A stretch of 51,310 bases of DNA from the NCBI GenBank assembly GCA_902522585.1, contig CABYWI010000002.1:1-51310 (forward strand), given 5' to 3'. Origin of the DNA: an uncultured Alphaproteobacteria bacterium (lineage in GTDB: Bacteria; Pseudomonadota; Alphaproteobacteria; HIMB59). The notes under the pieces are model-generated. The model saw only the letters and a list, made by a program, of their open reading frames with translations. It did no database searches and was not told where the DNA came from. How positions within the stretch are numbered: the first letter of the stretch is position 1; every line of letters starts with the position of its first letter. This document shows positions 8,794-15,819 of the stretch, in pieces. Made by a program: the position numbers and the translations under genes.

Positions 8794-9021
8794 TTAATCA
8801 GGATTAGTTAGAAGAAAGTCGATAAAAAGTATAACCTCTTTATATTTTTCATCAGGAATATCTTTGTAGCTTAGTCCAAATTTTTCTTTGATACAAAGAG
8901 CGATGTGAGCGTAAGCATTTCTACCTTTAGGGTGAAAAGGAGAAGGTTTTAGGAGCGGTTGAAGCAAATCACCAGTAGATTGTATTTTCTTCCAAATAAC
9001 CTTTTTATTATCTTTGTTCAA
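8794..9021 (-). CDS. Small protein with resemblance to the phage antirepressor ORF6C domain
   Basis: 75 aa, read from a TTG at 9021; no ATG lies in frame nearby. The C-terminal half (GRNAYAHI, then EKFGLSYKDIP and a Tyr/Glu/Phe-rich helix) resembles the ORF6C domain at the end of some phage antirepressors. The resemblance is by eye and could be coincidental. No phage genes surround it. It probably heads a two-gene minus-strand unit with the SprT-like gene, and diverges from the secreted-protein gene at 9142. Confidence 0.45.
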   Translation of the reverse strand: MNKDNKKVIWKKIQSTGDLLQPLLKPSPFHPKGRNAYAHIALCIKEKFGLSYKDIPDEKYKEVILFIDFLLTNPD

Positions 9022-9141
9022 AATTAAAGACCATTAGGAAAAAATGACTCGAGAATGAGTCTAATAACAGCAAAACCAATTCCACAAAAGATTATTATAG
9101 TTATTAACTGTTTATTGATCATGATGTATAAAATAATTAAA

Positions 9142-9522
9142 ATGAAATTTTTTTCCATAATTATTTTACTGTTGCCTAATTTCCTTCATGCAGAGATAAT
9201 GGATAAATTTTCATTAGCTTGCATTTGTGACAAAACCATTAATGCACTTAAGTATTTTGACTGTAAACAAAAAGTATCAGGGACACAGTTAGATATCATA
9301 GATAGCCAAATTGAAACTCAAATTTACAGTACTTTCGATGAAAAAATATATCATATAAGCCCTCTTTCGAGCCAAAAATTGAATCTCATTTATGAAACTG
9401 AGGATTATATTTCTTCAATGATTATAAATCCAAATTTGGAAATGGTCTTATCCATTAATTATAAAGCTTATAATAAAAAATGGTCTTATGATTTGAAGTG
9501 TGTTTCTTTAAAAATAAAGTAA
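9142..9522 (+). CDS. Small secreted protein of unknown function
   Basis: 126 aa when started at ATG 9142. The frame is open from 9055, but the ATG at 9142 gives a clean Sec signal peptide: a Lys, a hydrophobic core and FLHA|EI cleavage after about residue 17. The mature part holds four cysteines (a CxC pair near its start, one in the FDCKQK stretch and one near the C terminus), which could form disulfides in the periplasm. I do not recognise the family. The EamA transporter gene begins 5 nt downstream, so they are probably co-transcribed. The 120 nt upstream (9022-9141) is AT-rich and must hold promoters for both divergent genes; I see no clear hexamers. Confidence 0.6.
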   Translation: MKFFSIIILLLPNFLHAEIMDKFSLACICDKTINALKYFDCKQKVSGTQLDIIDSQIETQIYSTFDEKIYHISPLSSQKLNLIYETEDYISSMIINPNLEMVLSINYKAYNKKWSYDLKCVSLKIK

Positions 9523-9527
9523 TTTAA

Positions 9528-10394
9528 ATGCTCAATAGAAACTACATCTTTCCCTTTTTTATTTCTTTAAGTGGCTATGTCTTTATGGTCTCAATGGATA
9601 CTGTTATTAAAGTCTTAGGGTCTGATTATCCCATCTTGCAACTTTTATTCTTAAACGCTCTTTTTTCTCTTATTCCATTAACATTCTTAATTGTCAAAAA
9701 TCATGGCATGCAATTTTATTTAAATCAAAATTACAAATTTCAACTAATTAGAGGAATTATACATTCTTTTGGATTCTTGTTTGTTCTTATGGGTGTACTA
9801 AAATTACCTTTATCTGTAGTCTATCCTGTTCTTTTCAGCTCTCCTCTAATGCTCTTAGTCATGTCTCATTTTTTTTTAGATGAAAATATTAATGTTACAA
9901 GAATCACTGCAATTTTCTTAGGTTTTTTAGGGGTTTTAATTTCAGCTGAAACGTTTGGCTCAAATGAAGTTTCTATAGCTGGGGTATTTTTTGTTTTTAT
10001 AGGTGCTTTTTGCATTGCTTTGACAAATTTAATAACTCGAAAATACTCAGCACTTTCATCTTCGTTCTCTGCTTCTTTTTTTAGTATGGTAGTGAGTGTA
10101 ATCGCATTTTTATTTGCCATGAGATTTTCATTTGTATCAATGACATTATCAGATCTTTTATTATCAATGTTTGGTGGAATAATTGCAGGTCTTGGAATTA
10201 GCTCAATTGTTTATGGCTCAAGGATGCTTCCAGCATCTATTTATGGTATGACAAGTTATTTTCAATTAATTTACGGAGTAATTTTAGGTTGGCTAGTGTT
10301 CCAGCAATTGCCAACTACTTTTAATTATATAGGAATTGTCTTAGTCTTCTCTGCTGCGATCATTTTATTTTATTTTGATAAGTATAAGACATGA
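9528..10394 (+). CDS. EamA/DMT-family transporter
   Basis: 288 aa, almost entirely hydrophobic, with about ten predicted membrane helices arranged as two repeats, as in the drug/metabolite transporter (EamA) family. Typical features are the short charged loop with QLIRGIIHSFGFLFV in the first half and the small-residue-rich final helices. It is an inner-membrane exporter or importer of a small metabolite; the substrate cannot be told. It starts 5 nt after the secreted-protein gene and overlaps the next gene by 4 nt (ATGA at 10391-10394). Confidence 0.82.
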   Translation: MLNRNYIFPFFISLSGYVFMVSMDTVIKVLGSDYPILQLLFLNALFSLIPLTFLIVKNHGMQFYLNQNYKFQLIRGIIHSFGFLFVLMGVLKLPLSVVYPVLFSSPLMLLVMSHFFLDENINVTRITAIFLGFLGVLISAETFGSNEVSIAGVFFVFIGAFCIALTNLITRKYSALSSSFSASFFSMVVSVIAFLFAMRFSFVSMTLSDLLLSMFGGIIAGLGISSIVYGSRMLPASIYGMTSYFQLIYGVILGWLVFQQLPTTFNYIGIVLVFSAAIILFYFDKYKT

Positions 10395-11440
10395 AACTTA
10401 GAATAATTATTTCTCTAACCATCCTTTTATTTTTTTCTTACCTAATTTTTGTATTTCCTTTTGAAAAAATAGCATCATGGTTAGGCAATACTACGTCTTA
10501 TCAAGAAACAATTTTATATACAGCCTTTGTATATTTGATTTGCCTTTATTATTTTCGGTCAAAAAGTAGCAACAAACTTATAAAGTTTTTTGTCTATGAG
10601 GGAATGGGGATTGGAACCATATCTCTTTTTATCGTTAGTTTTATATCAGTGACTTCATTGGCAATCACCATTAGTGATACCCAAAAAATTTTTATTTATT
10701 TTATTATCTTTTTTCCTTCAATTATTTATGGATTATTAAATGCCAAGAATGTTTGTGTAAAACAAATTAAATTTTCTCATTCAAAAATAAAAAAAAATCT
10801 AAGTTTTGTTTTTTTAAGTGATATTCATATTGGATCGAATAGCCCTAAAATCTTGAAGAAAATTGTTCTCTTAATCAATCAACAAAATCCAAGATTTGTT
10901 TTAATTGGAGGTGACTTAATTGATAGCAGTTCATTTAAAATTCATGATCTTGACGAAATCAAAAATATTAATGCCCCTACATATTTTGTAACAGGCAATC
11001 ATGAGTATTATATTGAAGATAGTCAAAAACATTTGAATAGTTTTAAGAGTCAAAATATTAAAATTCTTGATAATCAATGTGTACTGGAAGAACAAATCAA
11101 TATTATTGGCCTTTCAGATAATTTAAAAAAAGACGATAAAATAAATAAATTTGAAAACTTATTTAACCCAGATTATTTCAATTTATTACTTGTACATCAG
11201 CCTTCAATTTGGAATTCATTGAAAGAAAAAGCTAATTTAACTCTCTCTGGTCACACTCATAATGGTCAAATTTTTCCATTTAACTTCGTGGTAAAAATAC
11301 AATTTCCCCAAATTTATGGTGTTTATTCTTATTTAAAAAATTATTTATATGTAAGTTCAGGAGCGGCTACTTGGGGTCCAAAAATTAGAATTGGATCTAA
11401 GAATGAAATATTAAATATTGAATTATCTAATAATTCTTGA
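10391..11440 (+). CDS. Membrane-anchored calcineurin-like metallophosphoesterase
   Basis: 349 aa. Several hydrophobic segments occupy roughly residues 1-120, followed by a calcineurin-like phosphoesterase domain. The five metal-site blocks are visible: SDIH (Asp144, His146), GGDLID (173-178), GNHE (202-205), a VHQP segment and GHTHNG (287-292). This matches the YkuE-like group of membrane-linked phosphohydrolases, some of which act on lipid-linked or UDP-linked substrates. It overlaps the EamA gene by 4 nt. The IalB-like gene follows after about 40 nt if the GTG at 11481 is its start. Confidence 0.85.
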   Translation: MKLRIIISLTILLFFSYLIFVFPFEKIASWLGNTTSYQETILYTAFVYLICLYYFRSKSSNKLIKFFVYEGMGIGTISLFIVSFISVTSLAITISDTQKIFIYFIIFFPSIIYGLLNAKNVCVKQIKFSHSKIKKNLSFVFLSDIHIGSNSPKILKKIVLLINQQNPRFVLIGGDLIDSSSFKIHDLDEIKNINAPTYFVTGNHEYYIEDSQKHLNSFKSQNIKILDNQCVLEEQINIIGLSDNLKKDDKINKFENLFNPDYFNLLLVHQPSIWNSLKEKANLTLSGHTHNGQIFPFNFVVKIQFPQIYGVYSYLKNYLYVSSGAATWGPKIRIGSKNEILNIELSNNS

Positions 11441-11480
11441 TTATAGTTGGAAAATACCCTTCAATTGTTATTGTAACTTC

Positions 11481-11972
11481 GTGAAAATTTTAATTTTACT
11501 TTTTTGTTTTTGGGGATCCATACTTTTTGCTGATCAACACGTTTTAGAACAGGAAAATTTTGAGGCTTGGCAATTTGCGTGCGTAGAGGAACGTTCTCAA
11601 AAATTATGTGATCTTAGAGAATTAGTATTTGACTCTAATACAAATGAGGTTGTCAGTTATCTATCTATAACTATAAATCCTGAAGCTTTAACTCAAATGC
11701 AAATTGCTTTTCCTCATGCAGTAAATTTAAAAAGCCCTGTACAATTGCAAATTGATGACAAAGATCCATTAGAGTTGGGTTATTCATATTGTAATCAAAG
11801 CGCCTGTTTTATTGCTGAAATTATCGCTGAAAACTTTATTAACATGTTTAAGGAGGGAAATCAATTAACGCTCAAAGTATTATTACTTGATAACAGAGAA
11901 GCAACAATATCATATTCTCTAGCCGGGTTTACAGCTGGCTATGATCGTTTGAGTTCAGCTGTTAATAGCTAA
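11481..11972 (+). CDS. Invasion-associated locus B (IalB)-like periplasmic protein
   Basis: 163 aa from a GTG at 11481. The frame is open from 11418, but the GTG gives a proper Sec signal peptide (KILILLFCFWG core, cleavage near FA|DQ). The middle follows the IalB pattern: a substrate-strand segment ending LQIDD, a Tyr-x-x-Cys (GYSYC) and a second Cys (SACF). IalB homologues are widespread in alphaproteobacteria and poorly understood outside Bartonella. It closes the 9142-11972 unit. Its TAA (11970-11972) overlaps the TAG of the convergent AmpG-like gene. Confidence 0.7.
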   Translation: MKILILLFCFWGSILFADQHVLEQENFEAWQFACVEERSQKLCDLRELVFDSNTNEVVSYLSITINPEALTQMQIAFPHAVNLKSPVQLQIDDKDPLELGYSYCNQSACFIAEIIAENFINMFKEGNQLTLKVLLLDNREATISYSLAGFTAGYDRLSSAVNS

Positions 11973-13510
11973 TTAATTTTTTCAGATAAGTTTAGTTTAT
12001 TTCTAATCAGAGCCAGACAAACTAGCGAAGGAATAACCATCAGTGCCGTAATGATAAAGAATAAACCCCAATTACCTCCAAGTCCATCTACCATGGCACC
12101 CGAAGATGAGGCCAAGAGCGTTCTCCCTGCTGTTCCTACTGAGGCTAAAAGAGCATACTGAGTAGCAGTAAAACTTCTATCTACTAAAAGAGATATAAAA
12201 GTTACGAATGCTACTGTTGCGAATGCTGCAGCTAAATCATCGAGAATGACAGCTAAAGCAAATAAGCCCTTAGATGGACCTGCCCAAGCTAACACTGAAA
12301 ATAAAATATTGGTTGCTGCCATTGCTATTCCAGCAATGATTAATGTTTTTACTATTCCAGATCTCATCGCTATGGCGCCACCAATAAGAGTAAAGACAAT
12401 TGTTGTAACCCAACCTAAAGCCTTGGAAAAGATAGCAATATCGCCTTTTGAAAAACCAATTTCTTTATAAAAAACGAGACTCATTCTTCCTAAAAAAGCT
12501 TCTCCTATTTTAAATAAAAATACGAAAGTAAGAATCGCTATACCAATTTTAACTCCATTGTTTTTGAAAAAACTACTTAGTGGGTTTGCTAATACGTTAT
12601 TTAAATAAAAAAATAGTTGAGAGACAGAGTTGCTCTCACCAACTTTTTTAATATAAAGAGAGAAAACATAAAATGATCCTCCAATTATAACAAAGGTTAC
12701 ACCTCCATTAGTAAACCAAACCTTTCCAAAAAAAAGTCCAATTAAATAACACAAGGCACCTACTGCTGCAAAAAGATAACCAGCATTCATCAGACTTTGC
12801 GGACTTGTATTAGAGTTATCGACTTGTTCTATATTTTGAAAACGCTCTTTATTAGACTCGGGGATAAAGGTTAAGCCAATGTTACATAAAACAATTATTG
12901 CCATTAAGAATATAAATGTAACTTGCCAGTACTGATCAACACCTGTGTTTTGAAGTTTTTCAGCTATTTCTAGACAAATAAATCCTCCAAGCTTAAATCC
13001 TGTCCACCATCCCACAACTGCCATAGCAGCTCCGGCTGCCATACTTGAGGATTCTTCTTTGTTGATTTGCTCAATGCGAAGAGCATCAATTGTAATATCT
13101 TGTGTTGCAGATGAAATTGCTATAGCTAGTCCCACTCCAATGATTAATGCAAGATTTTGTGTTGGCTCTAAGGTACTCCATATAATTAAACCAATGAGAA
13201 TTACGGTTTGCATAAAAATAATAATAGATTTTCGATGACCAAGTTTATTAGTCAAAAATGGTAAGCGTAGACGATCAATAATTGGGGCCCATAAAAAGTT
13301 AAAGGCATAGACTCCAAAAATTAATCCAGCCCAACCAATAGTGCTTCGACTCAAACCCTCTTCTTTTAGCCATAAGGACAAAGCGCTGCCAATCAATACC
13401 CATGGGAAACCACTAATAATACCTAAAAGTAAGATGCGGAACATACGACGATCGTAGTATGCGCCAAATAAAGACTTTAATTTATTTGAGTCTACAGAAA
13501 CCGAATTCAT
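11969..13510 (-). CDS. AmpG-like MFS transporter (muropeptide permease family)
   Basis: 513 aa, with about 12-14 hydrophobic helices. The N-terminal blocks (GISGFPWVLIGSAL, FLWAPIIDRL, SATQDITIDALRI) are those of the AmpG/PAT branch of the major facilitator superfamily, which brings anhydro-muropeptides back into the cytoplasm for peptidoglycan recycling. The 'QDI-IDA' block is the most diagnostic. Other PAT-family substrates such as acetyl-CoA cannot be excluded. It lies 38 nt downstream of the cytochrome c gene on the same strand and ends tail-to-tail with the IalB-like gene. Confidence 0.78.
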   Translation of the reverse strand: MNSVSVDSNKLKSLFGAYYDRRMFRILLLGIISGFPWVLIGSALSLWLKEEGLSRSTIGWAGLIFGVYAFNFLWAPIIDRLRLPFLTNKLGHRKSIIIFMQTVILIGLIIWSTLEPTQNLALIIGVGLAIAISSATQDITIDALRIEQINKEESSSMAAGAAMAVVGWWTGFKLGGFICLEIAEKLQNTGVDQYWQVTFIFLMAIIVLCNIGLTFIPESNKERFQNIEQVDNSNTSPQSLMNAGYLFAAVGALCYLIGLFFGKVWFTNGGVTFVIIGGSFYVFSLYIKKVGESNSVSQLFFYLNNVLANPLSSFFKNNGVKIGIAILTFVFLFKIGEAFLGRMSLVFYKEIGFSKGDIAIFSKALGWVTTIVFTLIGGAIAMRSGIVKTLIIAGIAMAATNILFSVLAWAGPSKGLFALAVILDDLAAAFATVAFVTFISLLVDRSFTATQYALLASVGTAGRTLLASSSGAMVDGLGGNWGLFFIITALMVIPSLVCLALIRNKLNLSEKIN

Positions 13511-13548
13511 TTAAATTATGTTAATGATAAAAGTAAGAAAGAAAACTC

Positions 13549-14067
13549 TTAATCAGCTAGCGAGCTTAGGTATTTAATTAAATCAGCTCTATCTTGGTCT
13601 TTTTTGAGACCATTAAAATTCATTTTGGTCCCTTCTACGTATTTTTTAGGTTTTAGTAAGAATTTATTTAATTCCTCTACGCTCCAATCACCACCAAAAT
13701 TTGCTAACGCGCCAGAGTATGCAAAGCCTTCAGAGGCTGCTTTTGCCCTATCGACAATACTCCACATAGCGGGTCCAGTTTTGTTTTCACCACCTTTTTT
13801 ATATGTATGGCATGAAGCACACTTTTTAAAAAGTTTTTCTCCATTTCCTATATCTGCTGACGCAAGCAAAGGAGTAATTTCAGGAAGTACAGCAAAAATG
13901 TCTACGTCTTCAGCCTGGGCACCAGAAGCGCTAACTTCTGGGATATCAATTTGATATGCAAGCTCTTTAGGATACTCTGGATGTATGGCCATATCCGCAA
14001 TTTTTGAAAAAGCAGCAGCTAGCAATAACGCTAGTATAATTGCACCTAGAATTTTATTAGTTTCCAT
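13549..14067 (-). CDS. Membrane-anchored c-type cytochrome (CycM-like)
   Basis: 172 aa. An uncleaved N-terminal hydrophobic anchor (about residues 6-24) is followed by a linker and a class I cytochrome c domain with one haem site CASCH (83-87) and axial Met149 (TKMNF). Length and layout match CycM/cytochrome c552-type proteins that carry electrons from the bc1 complex to the terminal oxidase on the periplasmic face. It is divergent from kdsB, an arrangement common in alphaproteobacteria. The 60-nt divergent spacer must hold both promoters. Confidence 0.88.
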   Translation of the reverse strand: METNKILGAIILALLLAAAFSKIADMAIHPEYPKELAYQIDIPEVSASGAQAEDVDIFAVLPEITPLLASADIGNGEKLFKKCASCHTYKKGGENKTGPAMWSIVDRAKAASEGFAYSGALANFGGDWSVEELNKFLLKPKKYVEGTKMNFNGLKKDQDRADLIKYLSSLAD

Positions 14068-14127
14068 ATTAAAAGTTGAAGTTTATGTTTAAATATATAG
14101 CACTTAAAACGGATTTTTGTCGCATTG

Positions 14128-14853
14128 ATGAATGATACAGTTATTTTAATTCCTGTTCGATTACAGGCTACACGATTTCCTAATAAGCCATTTGCAAAAA
14201 TTGGCGACTTGCCGATGTTGCATTATGTATACAATTCAGCAGCTAATTATTTCTCTAATGTTTATTTAGCAATTTGCGATCAAGCCGTAGAGGAATATTG
14301 CATAGAACATAACATTCAATACATTATGACTGACTCTGACCATGTTTCTGGAAGTGATCGAATTGGTGAGGCAATTGAAATTATAGAAAATCAAAAAGAT
14401 TTTAAATATATTATCAATCTTCAAGGGGATATGCCTTTTATAAAGGAAGAATATATAAAAGCATTAAAAGAAAAACTCTTAACCTATGAAATGTCGACAC
14501 TAGCTTGTCCCTTTAAAGATCTACAAGAGGCCGTTAATGAATCTAAAGTTAAAGTGGAAATAGATGAGGGTGAAGAAACTGTTGCAAATGATTTTTATCG
14601 AGTGATTAAATCTAATAAAAAAATTAATAAGAATTTTTTTCATCATATTGGGGTTTACGGTTATCAAAAAGACTTTTTGAAAAAATTTATTTCCTTGCCT
14701 CCAACAAAAAGAGAAAAAGAAGAAAAACTAGAACAACTTAGAATTATTGATAAGACTAAAATCAGTATTGTTCATATAGAAAAAGAAATTTTGGGTGTTG
14801 ATACCAAAGAAGATTTAGATAGAGTAAACCAGCAAATTCAAAATCATGTCTAA
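14128..14853 (+). CDS. kdsB: 3-deoxy-manno-octulosonate cytidylyltransferase
   Basis: 241 aa from ATG 14128; a TTG three bases upstream is also in frame. The enzyme activates KDO with CTP to CMP-KDO for lipopolysaccharide core synthesis. The N-terminal nucleotide-binding region (IPVRLQATRFPNKP) and the metal-binding NLQGD-PFI segment identify the family; the usual first residues are IPARLxSTRLPxKP, so this copy is slightly divergent. It implies a KDO-containing LPS. It overlaps pheA by 8 nt. Confidence 0.9.
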   Translation: MNDTVILIPVRLQATRFPNKPFAKIGDLPMLHYVYNSAANYFSNVYLAICDQAVEEYCIEHNIQYIMTDSDHVSGSDRIGEAIEIIENQKDFKYIINLQGDMPFIKEEYIKALKEKLLTYEMSTLACPFKDLQEAVNESKVKVEIDEGEETVANDFYRVIKSNKKINKNFFHHIGVYGYQKDFLKKFISLPPTKREKEEKLEQLRIIDKTKISIVHIEKEILGVDTKEDLDRVNQQIQNHV

Positions 14854-15685
14854 AAAAATATCATTTCAAGGTGTCGAAGGAGCTTACAGTCATCTTGCTG
14901 TTCAAGAATTTTTCCCCAATGCCGAGGCTTTTCCGTGTAAAACTTTTGAACTGGCTATTACTGCAGCCGAGTCTGGCGATGTTGATTATGCAATGATCCC
15001 TATCGAGAATTCTGCTGCAGGGAGAGTAGCTGATATTCATCGATTATTACCTAAATCCGATTTGCATATCAATTTTGAGCACTTTCAAAAGGTTGAACAC
15101 AAGCTTTTAATTCACCCAGAAACTCAACAAGATCAAATTAAAAAAATTATCAGCCATGAACAGGCTTTAGCCCAATGCAGTGAAAAAATTCAACAACTTG
15201 ATTATGATATTTTGATAGGCGCTGATACGGCCGGATCAGCAAAATATATATCAGAGCAAAAAATATTAGATACAGCCGCAATTGCTTCAAGTCTTGCAGC
15301 AAAAATTTATGAATTAAAGACAGTTGATGAGAGTTTTGCTAATTCATCAAATAATATTACAAGATTTTACGTTATGTCAAAAAATGAAAATAAAGATTTT
15401 GATCCTGACAAAACATATATCTCTTCATTTTTATTTTCTGTCAATAATACACCAGGTTCTTTGTTTAAAGTCATGGGCGGGTTTGCTACCAATAATGTCA
15501 ACATGATTAAACTTGAAAGCTACAACTATGGTGCTGACTTTGTTATTACTCAATTTTATTGTGAAATTGAGGGGCATCCTGATCAAGAAAATACAAAATT
15601 TGCTCTTGATGATATGTACCACTATTGTTCAAAAGTAAGAAAATTAGGTGTTTTTGAAAAATCTACTTATCGCTCAAGACAATAA
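14846..15685 (+). CDS. pheA: Prephenate dehydratase
   Basis: 279 aa, monofunctional, without a chorismate mutase domain. It converts prephenate to phenylpyruvate in phenylalanine synthesis. The catalytic domain covers about residues 1-180 (FQGVEGAYSH, IPIENSAAGRV and the TRF active-site motif near residue 172). An ACT regulatory domain follows (VNNTPGSLFKV, then an N-x-x-x-I-x-LES stretch), where phenylalanine would act as feedback inhibitor. It overlaps kdsB by 8 nt. The SRP RNA promoter begins almost at its stop codon. Confidence 0.93.
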   Translation: MSKKISFQGVEGAYSHLAVQEFFPNAEAFPCKTFELAITAAESGDVDYAMIPIENSAAGRVADIHRLLPKSDLHINFEHFQKVEHKLLIHPETQQDQIKKIISHEQALAQCSEKIQQLDYDILIGADTAGSAKYISEQKILDTAAIASSLAAKIYELKTVDESFANSSNNITRFYVMSKNENKDFDPDKTYISSFLFSVNNTPGSLFKVMGGFATNNVNMIKLESYNYGADFVITQFYCEIEGHPDQENTKFALDDMYHYCSKVRKLGVFEKSTYRSRQ

Positions 15686-15686
15686 C

Positions 15687-15715
15687 TTCATATTTGATAT
15701 TATAACTGCTATAAA
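15687..15715 (+). promoter_or_regulatory. Putative promoter of the SRP RNA
   Basis: A -10 candidate TATAAA (15710-15715) lies 17 bp downstream of a weak -35 candidate TTCATA (15687-15692). Initiation about 6 nt downstream would coincide with the 5' end of the SRP RNA stem. It is supported mainly by this spacing. Confidence 0.4.
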
Positions 15716-15718
15716 GTA

Positions 15719-15814
15719 AGCCGAGAATTACATGGGCGGTTTTTTTTTGCTAATCCGGTCAGGTTCGAAAGAAAGCAGCCGTAACATAAAATATCGGGTC
15801 GTGTAATTCTCCTT
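15719..15814 (+). ncRNA. ffs: Signal recognition particle RNA (4.5S-type)
   Basis: The diagnostic domain IV core GGTCAGGTTCGAAAGAAAGC is present at 15757-15776, matching the universal GGUCAGG...GGAA/GAAA...AGCAGCC loop bound by Ffh. The outer ends GAGAATTACA (15723-15732) and TGTAATTCTC (15802-15811) pair perfectly over 10 bp, giving one long hairpin of about 95 nt. The RNA works with Ffh and FtsY in membrane-protein targeting. It lies directly upstream of dnaX, an alphaproteobacterial arrangement. Its 3' end is only about 5 nt from the dnaX start codon. The exact ends are approximate. Confidence 0.92.
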
Positions 15815-15819
15815 AAAAG

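Noticed and set aside
11418-11480. Longer start for the IalB-like protein
   Set aside because: The added 21 residues precede an evident signal peptide and overlap the metallophosphoesterase gene; GTG 11481 gives a normal exported protein.
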